Of a stretch of 64,000 nt of DNA, positions 8,997 through 16,952 are shown piece by piece. The stretch is taken from positions 23,583 through 87,582 of the forward strand of contig NZ_NKHG01000110.1 of assembly GCF_002744245.1 (NCBI RefSeq), read 5' to 3'. The position numbers and the translations under genes were made by a program. The stretch's first letter is position 1. Every line of letters starts with the position of its first letter. The notes below the pieces were generated by a model that did not search any database, was not told where the DNA came from, and worked only from the letters and a program-made list of their open reading frames with translations. The stretch is from Bacillus pumilus. Its GTDB lineage: Bacteria > Bacillota > Bacilli > Bacillales > Bacillaceae.

Positions 8997-9803
8997 TTGG
9001 AAGAGTCCATTTTACAAATAGACAACCTGCATGTGCATACAAAAACGCCTCAAGGGACAACCTCTCTCATTCAGGAAGTCGCGTTTGAGGTCAAGCGCGG
9101 GGAGATTCTTGGGTTAATAGGTGAGAGCGGCTGCGGAAAAACGGTGACAAGCATGTCCATCTTAAACATGCTTGATCGAAAAACAACTGAAGTCACTGGA
9201 AGTATCACATTACAGGGACGAGAATTAATCGGTGTGAGTGAAAAGAATATGCGGTCCATTCGCGGCAAAGATATCTCGTATATTATGCAAAATCCAATGA
9301 ACAGCTTTACGCCGGTCTGGACGATCGGCCATCAGCTGATTGAAACCATCCGCCGGCATACAGCTATCAGCAAAAGACAGGCACGGGCGCAGGCGATCGA
9401 TGCTTTAGAGCAAATGAATTTGTCTCACCCAGACCAATTGTTAAACAAGTACCCATTTGAATTAAGTGGTGGCATGCTGCAGCGTGTCATGATTGCCATG
9501 GCTGCCTGTATGCATCCGCCTCTTATCATCGCAGATGAACCAACAACGGCCTTAGATGTGCACAATCAGAAGCTGGTGCTCCAGCATTTGAACCAAATAC
9601 GTCATGACTATGGAACAGCGATTTTGCTCATTACCCACGATCTTGGTGTCATTGCGGAAATGGCGGATCAGGTTGTAGTCATGAAACAAGGAGAAATTGT
9701 TGAAAAGGCAGAGGTTCTTGAGCTTTTTGAAAACCCAACGTATGATTATACAAAGAAACTATTAGCAGCTCGTCCATCCATTCCAGCTGTTTGTCCGATT
9801 TGA
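8997..9803 (+). CDS. nikD: NikD-type ABC transporter ATPase
   Basis: ATP-binding subunit of the importer, about 268 residues. Walker A is GESGCGKT, the signature LSGGMLQR, Walker B LIIADEPTTALD and the H-loop ITHD. I prefer the TTG at 8997 because AAAGGA (8982-8987) sits 9 bases upstream; an ATG at 8988 would be only 1-2 bases from that site, and the ATG at 8961 would lie well inside nikC. The C-terminus is shorter than that of OppD because most of the oligopeptide-specific extension is missing, as in NikD. It works as a heterodimer with NikE. Confidence 0.78.
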   Translation: MEESILQIDNLHVHTKTPQGTTSLIQEVAFEVKRGEILGLIGESGCGKTVTSMSILNMLDRKTTEVTGSITLQGRELIGVSEKNMRSIRGKDISYIMQNPMNSFTPVWTIGHQLIETIRRHTAISKRQARAQAIDALEQMNLSHPDQLLNKYPFELSGGMLQRVMIAMAACMHPPLIIADEPTTALDVHNQKLVLQHLNQIRHDYGTAILLITHDLGVIAEMADQVVVMKQGEIVEKAEVLELFENPTYDYTKKLLAARPSIPAVCPI

Positions 9804-9815
9804 GGTGAGAATGCC

Positions 9816-10631
9816 TTGCATTTATTAGAAGTGAAAGCAGTCAGTCATGCATACAACAGCCGGTCGCTCCTTATGAGAAAAAAGGGCGCGTCCCCTGTCC
9901 TGAAAAGCGTCCAATTGACCATTGAAGAAGGCACTTGCCTCGGGTTACTAGGGCAAAGCGGCGCAGGAAAAAGTACACTAGGGAACATCATCCTTGGACT
10001 AGAGAAGCCGAGCGCCGGGCAAGTTCTGTTTGAAGGTCAGGATGTATATCGCGCAGATCAGCGGACACGTAAACATTTTCGCCGGCATGTGCAAGCGGTA
10101 TTTCAAGATTCATATTCAGCGGTGAATCCAAGGTGGACAGTTGAACAAATCCTATCTGAGCCGCTTGAAAACTATGAAACAATGACCCGTAACAAGCGCC
10201 AGAAAATGCTGATCCACTGGCTGGAAAGAGTGGGGCTCAGTGAGCAGGATTTGTCCAAGTACCCACATCAATTCAGCGGCGGCCAGCTGCAAAGGATCAA
10301 CATCGCGAGAGCATTATTGTTACAGCCAAAGCTCATTGTGCTCGATGAATCGGTCAGCAGCTTAGATATGGTCACGCAGGCTGTGATTTTAGATTTATTA
10401 GTAAATTTAAAGAAAGAGCTAGGGCTGGCATATTTATTTATTACACATGATATGACAGCGGCCTATCATTTAAGTGATCAATTGGCCATTCTTGACCAAG
10501 GAGAGCTTGTCGCCCAATTTCAATCGAAGGATGATTTCTTTTCATCTGAGCAGGAAGCTGTTCTGAAAATGAGAGATGCGATGCTCGCAGACCATCCTTT
10601 GTCACGAACGATTGGCAGACCGGTTCGTTAA
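9816..10631 (+). CDS. nikE: NikE-type ABC transporter ATPase
   Basis: Second ATP-binding subunit, 271 residues, starting at TTG with GAGGTG 8 bases upstream. Walker A is GQSGAGKST, the signature FSGGQLQR and Walker B LIVLDESVSSLD, where Ser replaces the Pro of the usual DEP as is common in NikE/DppF-type subunits. The order binding protein, two permeases and two ATPases is that of the nik and cnt operons. A terminator hairpin follows 20 bases after the stop, so the ABC genes form one transcription unit. Confidence 0.78.
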   Translation: MHLLEVKAVSHAYNSRSLLMRKKGASPVLKSVQLTIEEGTCLGLLGQSGAGKSTLGNIILGLEKPSAGQVLFEGQDVYRADQRTRKHFRRHVQAVFQDSYSAVNPRWTVEQILSEPLENYETMTRNKRQKMLIHWLERVGLSEQDLSKYPHQFSGGQLQRINIARALLLQPKLIVLDESVSSLDMVTQAVILDLLVNLKKELGLAYLFITHDMTAAYHLSDQLAILDQGELVAQFQSKDDFFSSEQEAVLKMRDAMLADHPLSRTIGRPVR

Positions 10632-10650
10632 AACGTTTTATTCCATCAAC

Positions 10651-10676
10651 GCCTCTTTTAGGAGAGGCTATTTTTC
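10651..10676 (+). terminator. Hairpin terminator after the nik-like operon
   Basis: GCCTCT (10651-10656) pairs with AGAGGC (10663-10668), followed by TATTTTTC. The stem is short, so some read-through into the MATE gene 20 bases further on is likely. Confidence 0.65.
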
Positions 10677-10695
10677 ATGAAAGGCAGGTGGCGGT

Positions 10696-12021
10696 GTGAA
10701 CCATCGAGCGTATTTAGCTTTGGCGATCCCTTTAACGATTTCAACGATGACCACCCCATTACTCGGAGCCGTTGATACAGCGGTTGTCGGTCAACTGGCC
10801 AACTCGGCTTATATTGGAGGCGTCGCGGTCGGCAGTCTCATTTTCAGTACATTGTACTGGCTGTTTGGCTTTTTGCGGGTGAGTACATCTGCTTTTGCTG
10901 CCCAGGCAAACGGAGCGCAGAGCGAGGAGCAAGGTGTTCTTGCTTTTCTAAGACCTTTTTTGGTAGCTATTCTGGTTGGGCTTTGTTTTATTGCCCTCCA
11001 ATGGCCCATTATTCAATCTGCTTTTTTGGTGATCTCTCCTGCTGCTGATGTCCGTCAATTTGCAGCAGACTACTTTCATATTCGGATTTGGGGAGCTCCA
11101 TTTACCTTGATGAATTATGTGATACTAGGCTGGCTGATGGGGATGGCAAAAATGAAAGAAGCCCTCTCTTTACAAATTTTGATCAATGTGATGAATATGG
11201 CCCTCGCGTTTCTGCTTGTTCATGTGTTTTCTTTTGCAGTCAAAGGAGTGGCGGCTGCGACGTTGATCTCTGAACTAACCGCCTTTGTACTAGGGGCATG
11301 GATGATTATCAAGCATTCCTCAAACGGATTTCGGATGCCTTCCGTCCAGAAAATTATGGACACACAGGCTGTGCGGAAAATGTTTCATGTCAATAAAGAT
11401 TTGTTTATTCGAACGATTTGTCTGTTAGTGGTTATCAATATGTTTACAGCAAAAGGAGCTTCTTTTGGAACGGAGCTGCTGGCGGCCAATGCCATCTTAT
11501 TTCAAATTCATTATATCATGGCCTATTTGTTCGATGGTTTTGCCAATGCGTCCAGCATCCTTGTTGGTAGATCAGTTGGTGCAAATGACCGGACACTCTA
11601 TGAAAAAACATTGACCCTTTCAAGGCAGTGGGCACTCGTGATGGCAAGTATCATTGCGGTGAGTTATTTTCTGTTAAAAGAGCCAATTTTGAGTGTGTTT
11701 ACGAATCTGCCACAGCTTCTTGACGTCACATTGGACTATGCAGACTGGCTTGTTCTTTATCCGTTCGCCGCTTGTTTTGGATTGGTGATTTACGGTGTAT
11801 TTACAGGTGCGACAGAAATTGCCCCTGTCAGAAATTCGATGCTGTTTGCGATGCTGCTGTTTGTCGTTGTTCAAGTGGCGGTCACCCCGATTTGGCACAA
11901 TCACGGACTATGGTTTGCCTTTATCATTTATACTGTGGGACGGTCTGGGTTTTTGATGATGTACAAATCAAAGCTAGATCAGAAGCTTTTCATACATGAC
12001 AAACACCCTTTGCAATCGTGA
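10696..12021 (+). CDS. MATE-family (DinF-type) efflux transporter
   Basis: A 441-residue multidrug and toxic compound extrusion protein with about 12 membrane segments, starting at GTG with AGGTGG upstream. Typical features are the N-terminal LAIPLTISTMTTPLLGAVDTA and the central ILFQIHYIMAYLFDGFANA. DinF-branch MATE proteins export organic cations or small metabolites, driven by sodium or protons. It lies directly behind a Fur-box-controlled metal-chelate importer, separated only by a weak terminator and no obvious promoter of its own. It could therefore export a chelator or an unwanted product, but the substrate cannot be read from sequence. Its stop codon lies within a terminator stem. Confidence 0.8.
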   Translation: MNHRAYLALAIPLTISTMTTPLLGAVDTAVVGQLANSAYIGGVAVGSLIFSTLYWLFGFLRVSTSAFAAQANGAQSEEQGVLAFLRPFLVAILVGLCFIALQWPIIQSAFLVISPAADVRQFAADYFHIRIWGAPFTLMNYVILGWLMGMAKMKEALSLQILINVMNMALAFLLVHVFSFAVKGVAAATLISELTAFVLGAWMIIKHSSNGFRMPSVQKIMDTQAVRKMFHVNKDLFIRTICLLVVINMFTAKGASFGTELLAANAILFQIHYIMAYLFDGFANASSILVGRSVGANDRTLYEKTLTLSRQWALVMASIIAVSYFLLKEPILSVFTNLPQLLDVTLDYADWLVLYPFAACFGLVIYGVFTGATEIAPVRNSMLFAMLLFVVVQVAVTPIWHNHGLWFAFIIYTVGRSGFLMMYKSKLDQKLFIHDKHPLQS

Positions 12022-12038
12022 CAAAGGGTGTTGTTTTT
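12002..12038. terminator. Bidirectional terminator between the MATE gene and yvfG
   Basis: An 11-bp perfect stem, AACACCCTTTG (12002-12012) with CAAAGGGTGTT (12022-12032), is followed by GTTTTT. The left arm overlaps the MATE gene end. The convergent yvfG gene ends at 12046 and can use the same hairpin. Confidence 0.85.
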
Positions 12039-12045
12039 CGTCCAT

Positions 12046-12261
12046 TTATTCGCCTTCTTTTTTCACCTTTTGATAGGCTTCATCAAGATGCTGAATTCGC
12101 TTCAGTACGACAGCATTTTTGGTCAGTTGATCCTGAACAAGTGTCGAAACCACTGAACGGTAGTAAGCATTCATTGCGTGAACCTTGTCCTCATTTTGAT
12201 TCATGGCGATATGCTGTTTCAAGTTGTCGACAAAGTATGGAACAGAAAAAAGTTCAGACAT
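12046..12261 (-). CDS. yvfG: YvfG, small conserved protein next to sigL
   Basis: A 71-residue cytoplasmic protein without membrane segments, predicted all-helical and highly charged. It matches the remembered B. subtilis YvfG (72 residues) almost throughout, for example FSVPYFVDNLKQHI and SVVSTLVQDQLTKNA. The ATG at 12261 is chosen because it reproduces that start and has AGGAGTG 7 bases upstream; an in-frame start at 12297 has no ribosome site. As in B. subtilis it is divergent from sigL. A structure is known for the family but no function, so none is assigned. Confidence 0.88.
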   Translation of the reverse strand: MSELFSVPYFVDNLKQHIAMNQNEDKVHAMNAYYRSVVSTLVQDQLTKNAVVLKRIQHLDEAYQKVKKEGE

Positions 12262-12331
12262 GGAAATCACTCCTATTTCGTATATACGGTCCGTCAATCT
12301 TCATGTAAAATGATGAGAGGGAGGGGAGACA

Positions 12332-13630
12332 ATGAGCCTTAAACTGCAACAAGAACAGGTATTAAAGCAGGTGCTCACGCAAGAACTCAGGCAGGCCATT
12401 ACGCTGCTGCAATTGAATTGTGCAGAGCTGGGCGAGTATCTTGACCAGTTAGCGCTTGAGAACCCTCTGATTGAGCGGAAAGACACGGACAGCTATCAAC
12501 CAGTGTATCATAAAAGATCACAAGATCGAATGACAGAGCCGTATCGTACGCATCAAAAAGAAAGCCTGCAAATGTATTTGAAAAGACAGGCAATTGATTT
12601 GTCCTTAAGTGAAAAGAATCAAAGGATCTTTCAATTTATGATTGAATCCATTGATTCAAATGGCTATTTAAATGAATCAGTTGACGAAATGGCCGCTGTT
12701 TTAGAGGTTTCGGCGGAAGATGTAGAGGCCGTTCTTCATCAGCTTCAATCATTAGAGCCTGCCGGTATTGGCGCAAGATCATTGCAAGAGTGCATCTTGC
12801 TGCAATTAAGAAGAAAACAGGAGCGCTGGCATGAAGCCGAGCTGATCATTGAAAAGCATTTCTTTCTTTTTGCAAGGAAGGCTTGGAAGGAAATTGCGGG
12901 GAAAACAGGCGTTTCAATGAAAACACTTCAAGCGATACAAGATGAGGTGTCGCTCCTTGAACCAAGACCCGGCCTTCATTTCTCTTATGAAGAACAGCAT
13001 GTGTATATAGAGCCTGATGTATTGATTACTGTGATGCAGGATCATATCACATTTGAGCTGAATCAGCGCGCCTTTCCTGATATTGAAATGAATGAAGGGT
13101 ATTTCGCCATGATTCAAGACCAAAAACAGCATGAAGCGCATGCGTATTTAAAGGAGAAAGAGCAGCAGTACAATTGGCTTGCCCAAGCGCTGAAGCAGAG
13201 AAAACAAACGATGACCCATGTTGTTCGTGAGATTATCTTACATCAGACAGATTTTTTCCTCACAGGGAAGCACAAAATGAAACCGCTTACTATGAAGCGG
13301 ATAGCAGATATATTGCAAGTGCATGAGTCGACAGTCAGCCGAACCGTAAAAGGAAAAATGGTGCAAACCCCTTATGGATTAATGGAAATGAAACAATTTT
13401 TCCAAGCAAAATTAGAGGGGTATTCGCTAGAAGAGGCTTCCAGCTACACAGTCAAGACCCACATCGCTGAGCTGATTCAAACGGAAAATAAGAAAAAGCC
13501 GTATTCAGATCAGCAAATCATGACTCAGCTTCAGCAAACCTTTGGCATCCGTGTCTCACGTAGAACAATTGCAAAATATCGTGAACAAATGAATCTTCCA
13601 TCATCAACGCTGAGGAAGCGTTATGATTAA
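12332..13630 (+). CDS. sigL: SigL, RNA polymerase sigma-54 factor
   Basis: A 432-residue sigma-54 (RpoN). The glutamine- and leucine-rich N-terminus (residues about 1-45) contacts bacterial enhancer-binding proteins. The central part is the core-binding domain, and the C-terminal RpoN box SRRTIAKYRE (about 409-418) reads the -24 element. It directs transcription from -12/-24 promoters, one of which lies 2 kb downstream in front of rocD, with its activator gene rocR between. A strong GGGAGGGGAGA precedes the ATG and a strong terminator follows, so the gene is monocistronic. Confidence 0.95.
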   Translation: MSLKLQQEQVLKQVLTQELRQAITLLQLNCAELGEYLDQLALENPLIERKDTDSYQPVYHKRSQDRMTEPYRTHQKESLQMYLKRQAIDLSLSEKNQRIFQFMIESIDSNGYLNESVDEMAAVLEVSAEDVEAVLHQLQSLEPAGIGARSLQECILLQLRRKQERWHEAELIIEKHFFLFARKAWKEIAGKTGVSMKTLQAIQDEVSLLEPRPGLHFSYEEQHVYIEPDVLITVMQDHITFELNQRAFPDIEMNEGYFAMIQDQKQHEAHAYLKEKEQQYNWLAQALKQRKQTMTHVVREIILHQTDFFLTGKHKMKPLTMKRIADILQVHESTVSRTVKGKMVQTPYGLMEMKQFFQAKLEGYSLEEASSYTVKTHIAELIQTENKKKPYSDQQIMTQLQQTFGIRVSRRTIAKYREQMNLPSSTLRKRYD

Positions 13631-13670
13631 AAAGAAGCACATGCCAGAAAAATGGCAGGTGCTTCTTTTT
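13629..13670 (+). terminator. Terminator of sigL
   Basis: A long near-perfect hairpin: AAAAAGAAGCAC-TGCCA pairs with TGGCA-GTGCTTCTTTTT around a short A-rich loop. Confidence 0.9.
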
Positions 13671-13682
13671 GATAAGGGGAGG

Positions 13683-13979
13683 CCCCGAAGAATTCTTGGA
13701 AATTGAGAAATGGGCAGACGTGTGATTTATTCAAGGCATTAATGAATCAGGTCTCAACCTTGTTAGTAGAAACGATGCGTGAAATGAGAAAAGTCGTGTT
13801 TTTTTCACGAAAAGCTTCCATTCGACAGCTTTACAAAGAACATGAACAAAATTTATCAAGCTGTCATTGCCAAGCAGTCAGAGGAAGCGGAGAGAGCGAT
13901 GATCACACATTTAGAACATGTAGAAAAACGGCTAAGTGAGATGCTGAAAGAACCGGTAGGGCAGTCAGTTACACAATAA
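13683..13979 (+). pseudogene. Decayed C-terminal fragment of a GntR/FadR-family regulator (LutR-like)
   Basis: Three short frames, read in order, give a single FCD-type C-terminal domain: PEEFLEIEKWADV, then CDLFKALMNQV through KEHEQ, then IYQAVIAKQSEEAERAM to a stop at 13977-13979. The last shift is a single extra A in the AAAA run at 13848-13851; correcting it restores continuous protein. The N-terminal winged-helix part is missing, because the sigL terminator lies immediately upstream. In B. subtilis the lactate regulator gene lutR (yvfI), a GntR-family member, lies next to sigL with lutP, so this is most simply its relic. No intact reading frame or ribosome site is seen. Confidence 0.7.
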
Positions 13980-14002
13980 GCTGCGCCGAATGAGGCACAG
14001 CT
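13978..14002 (-). terminator. Hairpin after rocR
   Basis: AGCTG-GCC pairs with GGC-CAGCT around GAATGA, directly after the rocR stop. The T tract on the rocR strand is poor, so termination may be weak. Confidence 0.5.
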
Positions 14003-15448
14003 CTATGATTGACGAGAAATATGTAGCTTTTTCATTCGATATTGTAGACTTTGCCTGCTCATGCCCAATATCTCTGCAGTCTGTGAAATATTGTCGTCCA
14101 TTTTTTCTAAGTAATGGACGATGTATTGTTTTTCAAATCGCTCCAACTGGGTTTGAAAATCAGTCGTATGCTCTTGGCTTGTGTAGATAAAGGTGTCAGC
14201 CGCCGCTGTTTGCTGCAAAGAATTTGCCTGCATTTGTGCAGCAGGACGACCTTCCCCGTGCTTGAACCTGAAATGATAGGGAAGGTGATGCAGGCTTAAG
14301 TATGCTTCATCCATCATCATATTCATCCCAGCCTCAATCACATGCTCCAGCTCTCTTACATTGCCTGGCCAATGATAAGCTTGAAAGAGAGCAAGTACCT
14401 CTTCATCAGCCGCCTTCACATTCATCTGAAACAGCTCGTTATATTTTTGAATAAAATGTTCGACAAACATAGGAATGTCTTCTTTTCGTTCAGAAAGCGG
14501 GGGGATAAATAAGGTGACAATTCCTAATCGATAAAATAAATCCTTTCTCATGCGTCCGCCTGCAATCGCATCTACAGGGTCTTCATTTATATTGGCAATT
14601 ACTCTGACATCAACGGCGATTTCTTTTGTGCTGCCTAACCGTCTTACACGTTTTTCCTGCAATACGCGCAATAGTTTTGCTTGAAGACCAGGATTTAATG
14701 AGTTGATCTCATCTAAAAGCAGTGTGCCTCCCTGTGCCTGTTCGAATAGACCGGGCTGATCCGTCGCACCCGTAAAAGCACCTCTTTGCGTACCAAAAAG
14801 CAAACTTTCAATGAGGTGATCAGGCAGTGCCGCACAATTCTGGGTAATAAATGGTCCAGATGAACGACTGCTGCCATTATGAATGCTTTGTGCAAATAGT
14901 TCTTTTCCCGTCCCTGTTTCACCAACAATCAGCACATAGGAAGAGGTGCGTGTGGCCCGTTTCGCATGTTCAATCACTTCTAAAAATGCAGGGCTTTTCC
15001 CGATAATCGAATCAAATGTAAAGCGTGTGTTTCCTTTTTTCTTCATATTGTGATGAATAAGCCGTTCCAGCTTGGTCACATCATTCGAGATTTCAACCGC
15101 TCCTTGGATGAAGCCATCTCGAACGAGCGGGTATGTATGGTTAATGGTTGTGATTTCTTTCCCGTTGTAATTATGATACGTCTGTTTTGCGTGAACGGTT
15201 TGTTTCCCAGTTCGCAGCGCTTGGACAAGCGTGCTGTGCATCTCGTCTTGAAATACGAAGAAGTCTAGTACATTTTTATGGAGAACATCAGAGCGCTTTA
15301 AAGATTCGATCTCCATCATTTTTTTATTATAAACAACGGTATTGCCATTTTCGTCAATGGCATGAACACCGACGTCAATTAAATCAAGCATTTGTTTATA
15401 TAGATCAATCTCATTTTCCAGCTTCGTGACATGAGGGTCTTTTTTCAT
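14003..15448 (-). CDS. rocR: RocR, sigma-54-dependent activator of arginine catabolism
   Basis: An enhancer-binding protein of 481 residues (B. subtilis RocR has 461). A PAS-type sensory domain (about residues 10-125) is followed by the AAA+ domain, with Walker A GETGTGKE, the sigma-54-contacting loop GAFTGA and Walker B LLLDEI. The C-terminal Fis-type helix-turn-helix is NISQTAEILGMSRQSLQYRM. It is divergent from rocD, and the shared intergenic region carries inverted repeats and a -12/-24 promoter. In B. subtilis, RocR responds to ornithine or citrulline and also represses itself. AGGAGGTGG-like GGAGGTGG precedes the ATG. Confidence 0.92.
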   Translation of the reverse strand: MKKDPHVTKLENEIDLYKQMLDLIDVGVHAIDENGNTVVYNKKMMEIESLKRSDVLHKNVLDFFVFQDEMHSTLVQALRTGKQTVHAKQTYHNYNGKEITTINHTYPLVRDGFIQGAVEISNDVTKLERLIHHNMKKKGNTRFTFDSIIGKSPAFLEVIEHAKRATRTSSYVLIVGETGTGKELFAQSIHNGSSRSSGPFITQNCAALPDHLIESLLFGTQRGAFTGATDQPGLFEQAQGGTLLLDEINSLNPGLQAKLLRVLQEKRVRRLGSTKEIAVDVRVIANINEDPVDAIAGGRMRKDLFYRLGIVTLFIPPLSERKEDIPMFVEHFIQKYNELFQMNVKAADEEVLALFQAYHWPGNVRELEHVIEAGMNMMMDEAYLSLHHLPYHFRFKHGEGRPAAQMQANSLQQTAAADTFIYTSQEHTTDFQTQLERFEKQYIVHYLEKMDDNISQTAEILGMSRQSLQYRMKKLHISRQS

Positions 15449-15481
15449 TTACGCCACCTCCAGACCTTACCTCCATTGTAC

Positions 15482-15538
15482 ATGAAAAATTTTGCGGTTT
15501 CCTCTAAAAAATTTGGCGCATGCAAAATTTTTTTGCAT
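15482..15538. promoter_or_regulatory. Putative RocR upstream activating sites between rocR and rocD
   Basis: A perfect 8-bp inverted repeat, ATGCAAAA (15520-15527) and TTTTGCAT (15531-15538) with a 3-base spacer, lies about 40 bases upstream of the -24 element. A weaker related dyad (ATGAAAAATTTTGCG) starts at 15482. Their number and position fit the two RocR enhancer sites known in front of B. subtilis rocD. The binding itself is inferred. Confidence 0.65.
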
Positions 15539-15578
15539 TAAAGAGAAAGCAAACCCTTGAATTAAAGCGATCAGAAAG

Positions 15579-15596
15579 TTGGCACAATTCTTGCAT
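15579..15596 (+). promoter_or_regulatory. Sigma-54 (-12/-24) promoter of rocD
   Basis: TTGGCACAATTCTTGCAT matches the sigma-54 consensus TGGCAC-N5-TTGC exactly. The invariant GG is at 15581-15582 and GC at 15593-15594. Transcription should start near 15605, about 50 bases ahead of the rocD ATG. Confidence 0.9.
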
Positions 15597-15656
15597 AACA
15601 TATGAGTGAAGATGAACCCAATTGAAGAGGCAAGCTAATCGAAGGAGGATAACAAG

Positions 15657-16850
15657 ATGACACAGACAAATGAATTGATTCAACAAACAGAGCAATATGG
15701 TGCTGCGAATTATCATCCACTGCCAATTGTGATTTCAGAGGCTGAGGGGGTTTGGGTGACTGATCCTGAAGGCAATCGATACATGGATATGCTGAGTGCG
15801 TATTCCGCAGTGAACCAAGGGCATCGCCATCCCCGTATTATTGATGCGCTCAAAAAGCAGGCCGGCCGGGTGACGCTCACATCGAGAGCCTTTCACAATG
15901 ATCAGCTTGGTCCTTGGTATGAGAAGATTTGTAAACTGACGAATAAAGATATGGCATTGCCGATGAATACAGGAGCCGAGGCTGTAGAAACGGCTGTAAA
16001 GGCAGCGAGACGCTGGGGCTATGACGTCAAAGGAATCGAAGAGAATCGCGCTGAAATCATTGCGTGTGTCGGAAATTTTCATGGGCGCACGATGACGGCT
16101 GTTTCACTTTCTTCTGAAGCAGAATATCAAAGAGGCTTCGGGCCGATGCTTCCGGGAATCAAGCTCATTTCTTATGGCGATATTGCTGCGTTACGAGAAG
16201 CCATCACTCCGCAGACAGCGGCTTTTCTGATTGAGCCGATTCAAGGAGAAGCGGGCATTGTCATGCCGCCAGAGGGCTTTTTGAAAGAAGCAAAGGCGCT
16301 ATGTGAGCAGGAAAATGTTTTATTCATTGCAGATGAAATTCAAGTGGGATTAGCGCGAACAGGCAAGATGTTTGCATGCGACTGGGAAGAAATTGAGCCT
16401 GATATGCTGATACTCGGTAAGGCATTAGGCGGTGGTGTTTTCCCGATCTCATGTGTCGTGGCTAACCGTGATATTTTAGGCGTGTTTAACCCTGGGTCTC
16501 ATGGTTCTACCTTTGGTGGAAACCCTCTTGCCTGTGCGGTGTCGCTTGCTGCGCTGGATGTCTTAATCGACGAGAAGCTTGCAGAGCGTTCTATGGAGCT
16601 TGGACACTATTTCAAAGACAAACTGTCACGTATTCAAAGCCCTGTTATTAAGGAAGTGCGCGGGCGTGGACTATTTATTGGCATGGAGCTGACAGAGGCA
16701 GCTAGACCATATTGTGAGAAGCTCAAGCAAGCTGGGCTATTATGTAAGGAAACGCATGAGACAGTGATCCGCTTTGCACCGCCGCTCACTATTTCGAAAG
16801 AAGATTTAGACTGGGCAATCGGTCATATTGAAGCCTTGTTCCAAGCATAA
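15657..16850 (+). CDS. rocD: RocD, ornithine aminotransferase
   Basis: A 397-residue class III PLP aminotransferase that converts ornithine and 2-oxoglutarate to glutamate semialdehyde and glutamate in the arginase pathway. Visible marks: [16 protein letters not shown] (phosphate site), [21 protein letters not shown] (the aspartate of the cofactor site), [10 protein letters not shown] with the Schiff-base lysine, and [22 protein letters not shown] gives a strong ribosome site. It is the first gene behind the sigma-54 promoter. A terminator-like hairpin separates it from rocE. Confidence 0.94.
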   Translation: MTQTNELIQQTEQYGAANYHPLPIVISEAEGVWVTDPEGNRYMDMLSAYSAVNQGHRHPRIIDALKKQAGRVTLTSRAFHNDQLGPWYEKICKLTNKDMALPMNTGAEAVETAVKAARRWGYDVKGIEENRAEIIACVGNFHGRTMTAVSLSSEAEYQRGFGPMLPGIKLISYGDIAALREAITPQTAAFLIEPIQGEAGIVMPPEGFLKEAKALCEQENVLFIADEIQVGLARTGKMFACDWEEIEPDMLILGKALGGGVFPISCVVANRDILGVFNPGSHGSTFGGNPLACAVSLAALDVLIDEKLAERSMELGHYFKDKLSRIQSPVIKEVRGRGLFIGMELTEAARPYCEKLKQAGLLCKETHETVIRFAPPLTISKEDLDWAIGHIEALFQA

Positions 16851-16858
16851 ATACAAAA

Positions 16859-16890
16859 GGGGAGAAGCCTTAGAATTCTCCCTTTCTCTT
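16859..16890 (+). terminator. Hairpin between rocD and rocE
   Basis: GGGAGAA (16860-16866) pairs with TTCTCCC (16876-16882), followed by TTTCTCTTT. No separate promoter is evident for rocE, so this is probably an attenuating terminator with read-through. Confidence 0.65.
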
Positions 16891-16952
16891 TCAGGCACAC
16901 GCGAATTTTGTCAAAGGATGATGAATAAAAGAGTGAAAGTGGGGAAGCGGAT

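Noticed and set aside
12018..12308. 96-codon plus-strand frame across yvfG
   Set aside because: yvfG on the other strand matches a known family and has a proper ribosome site; this frame overlaps the terminator of the MATE gene.
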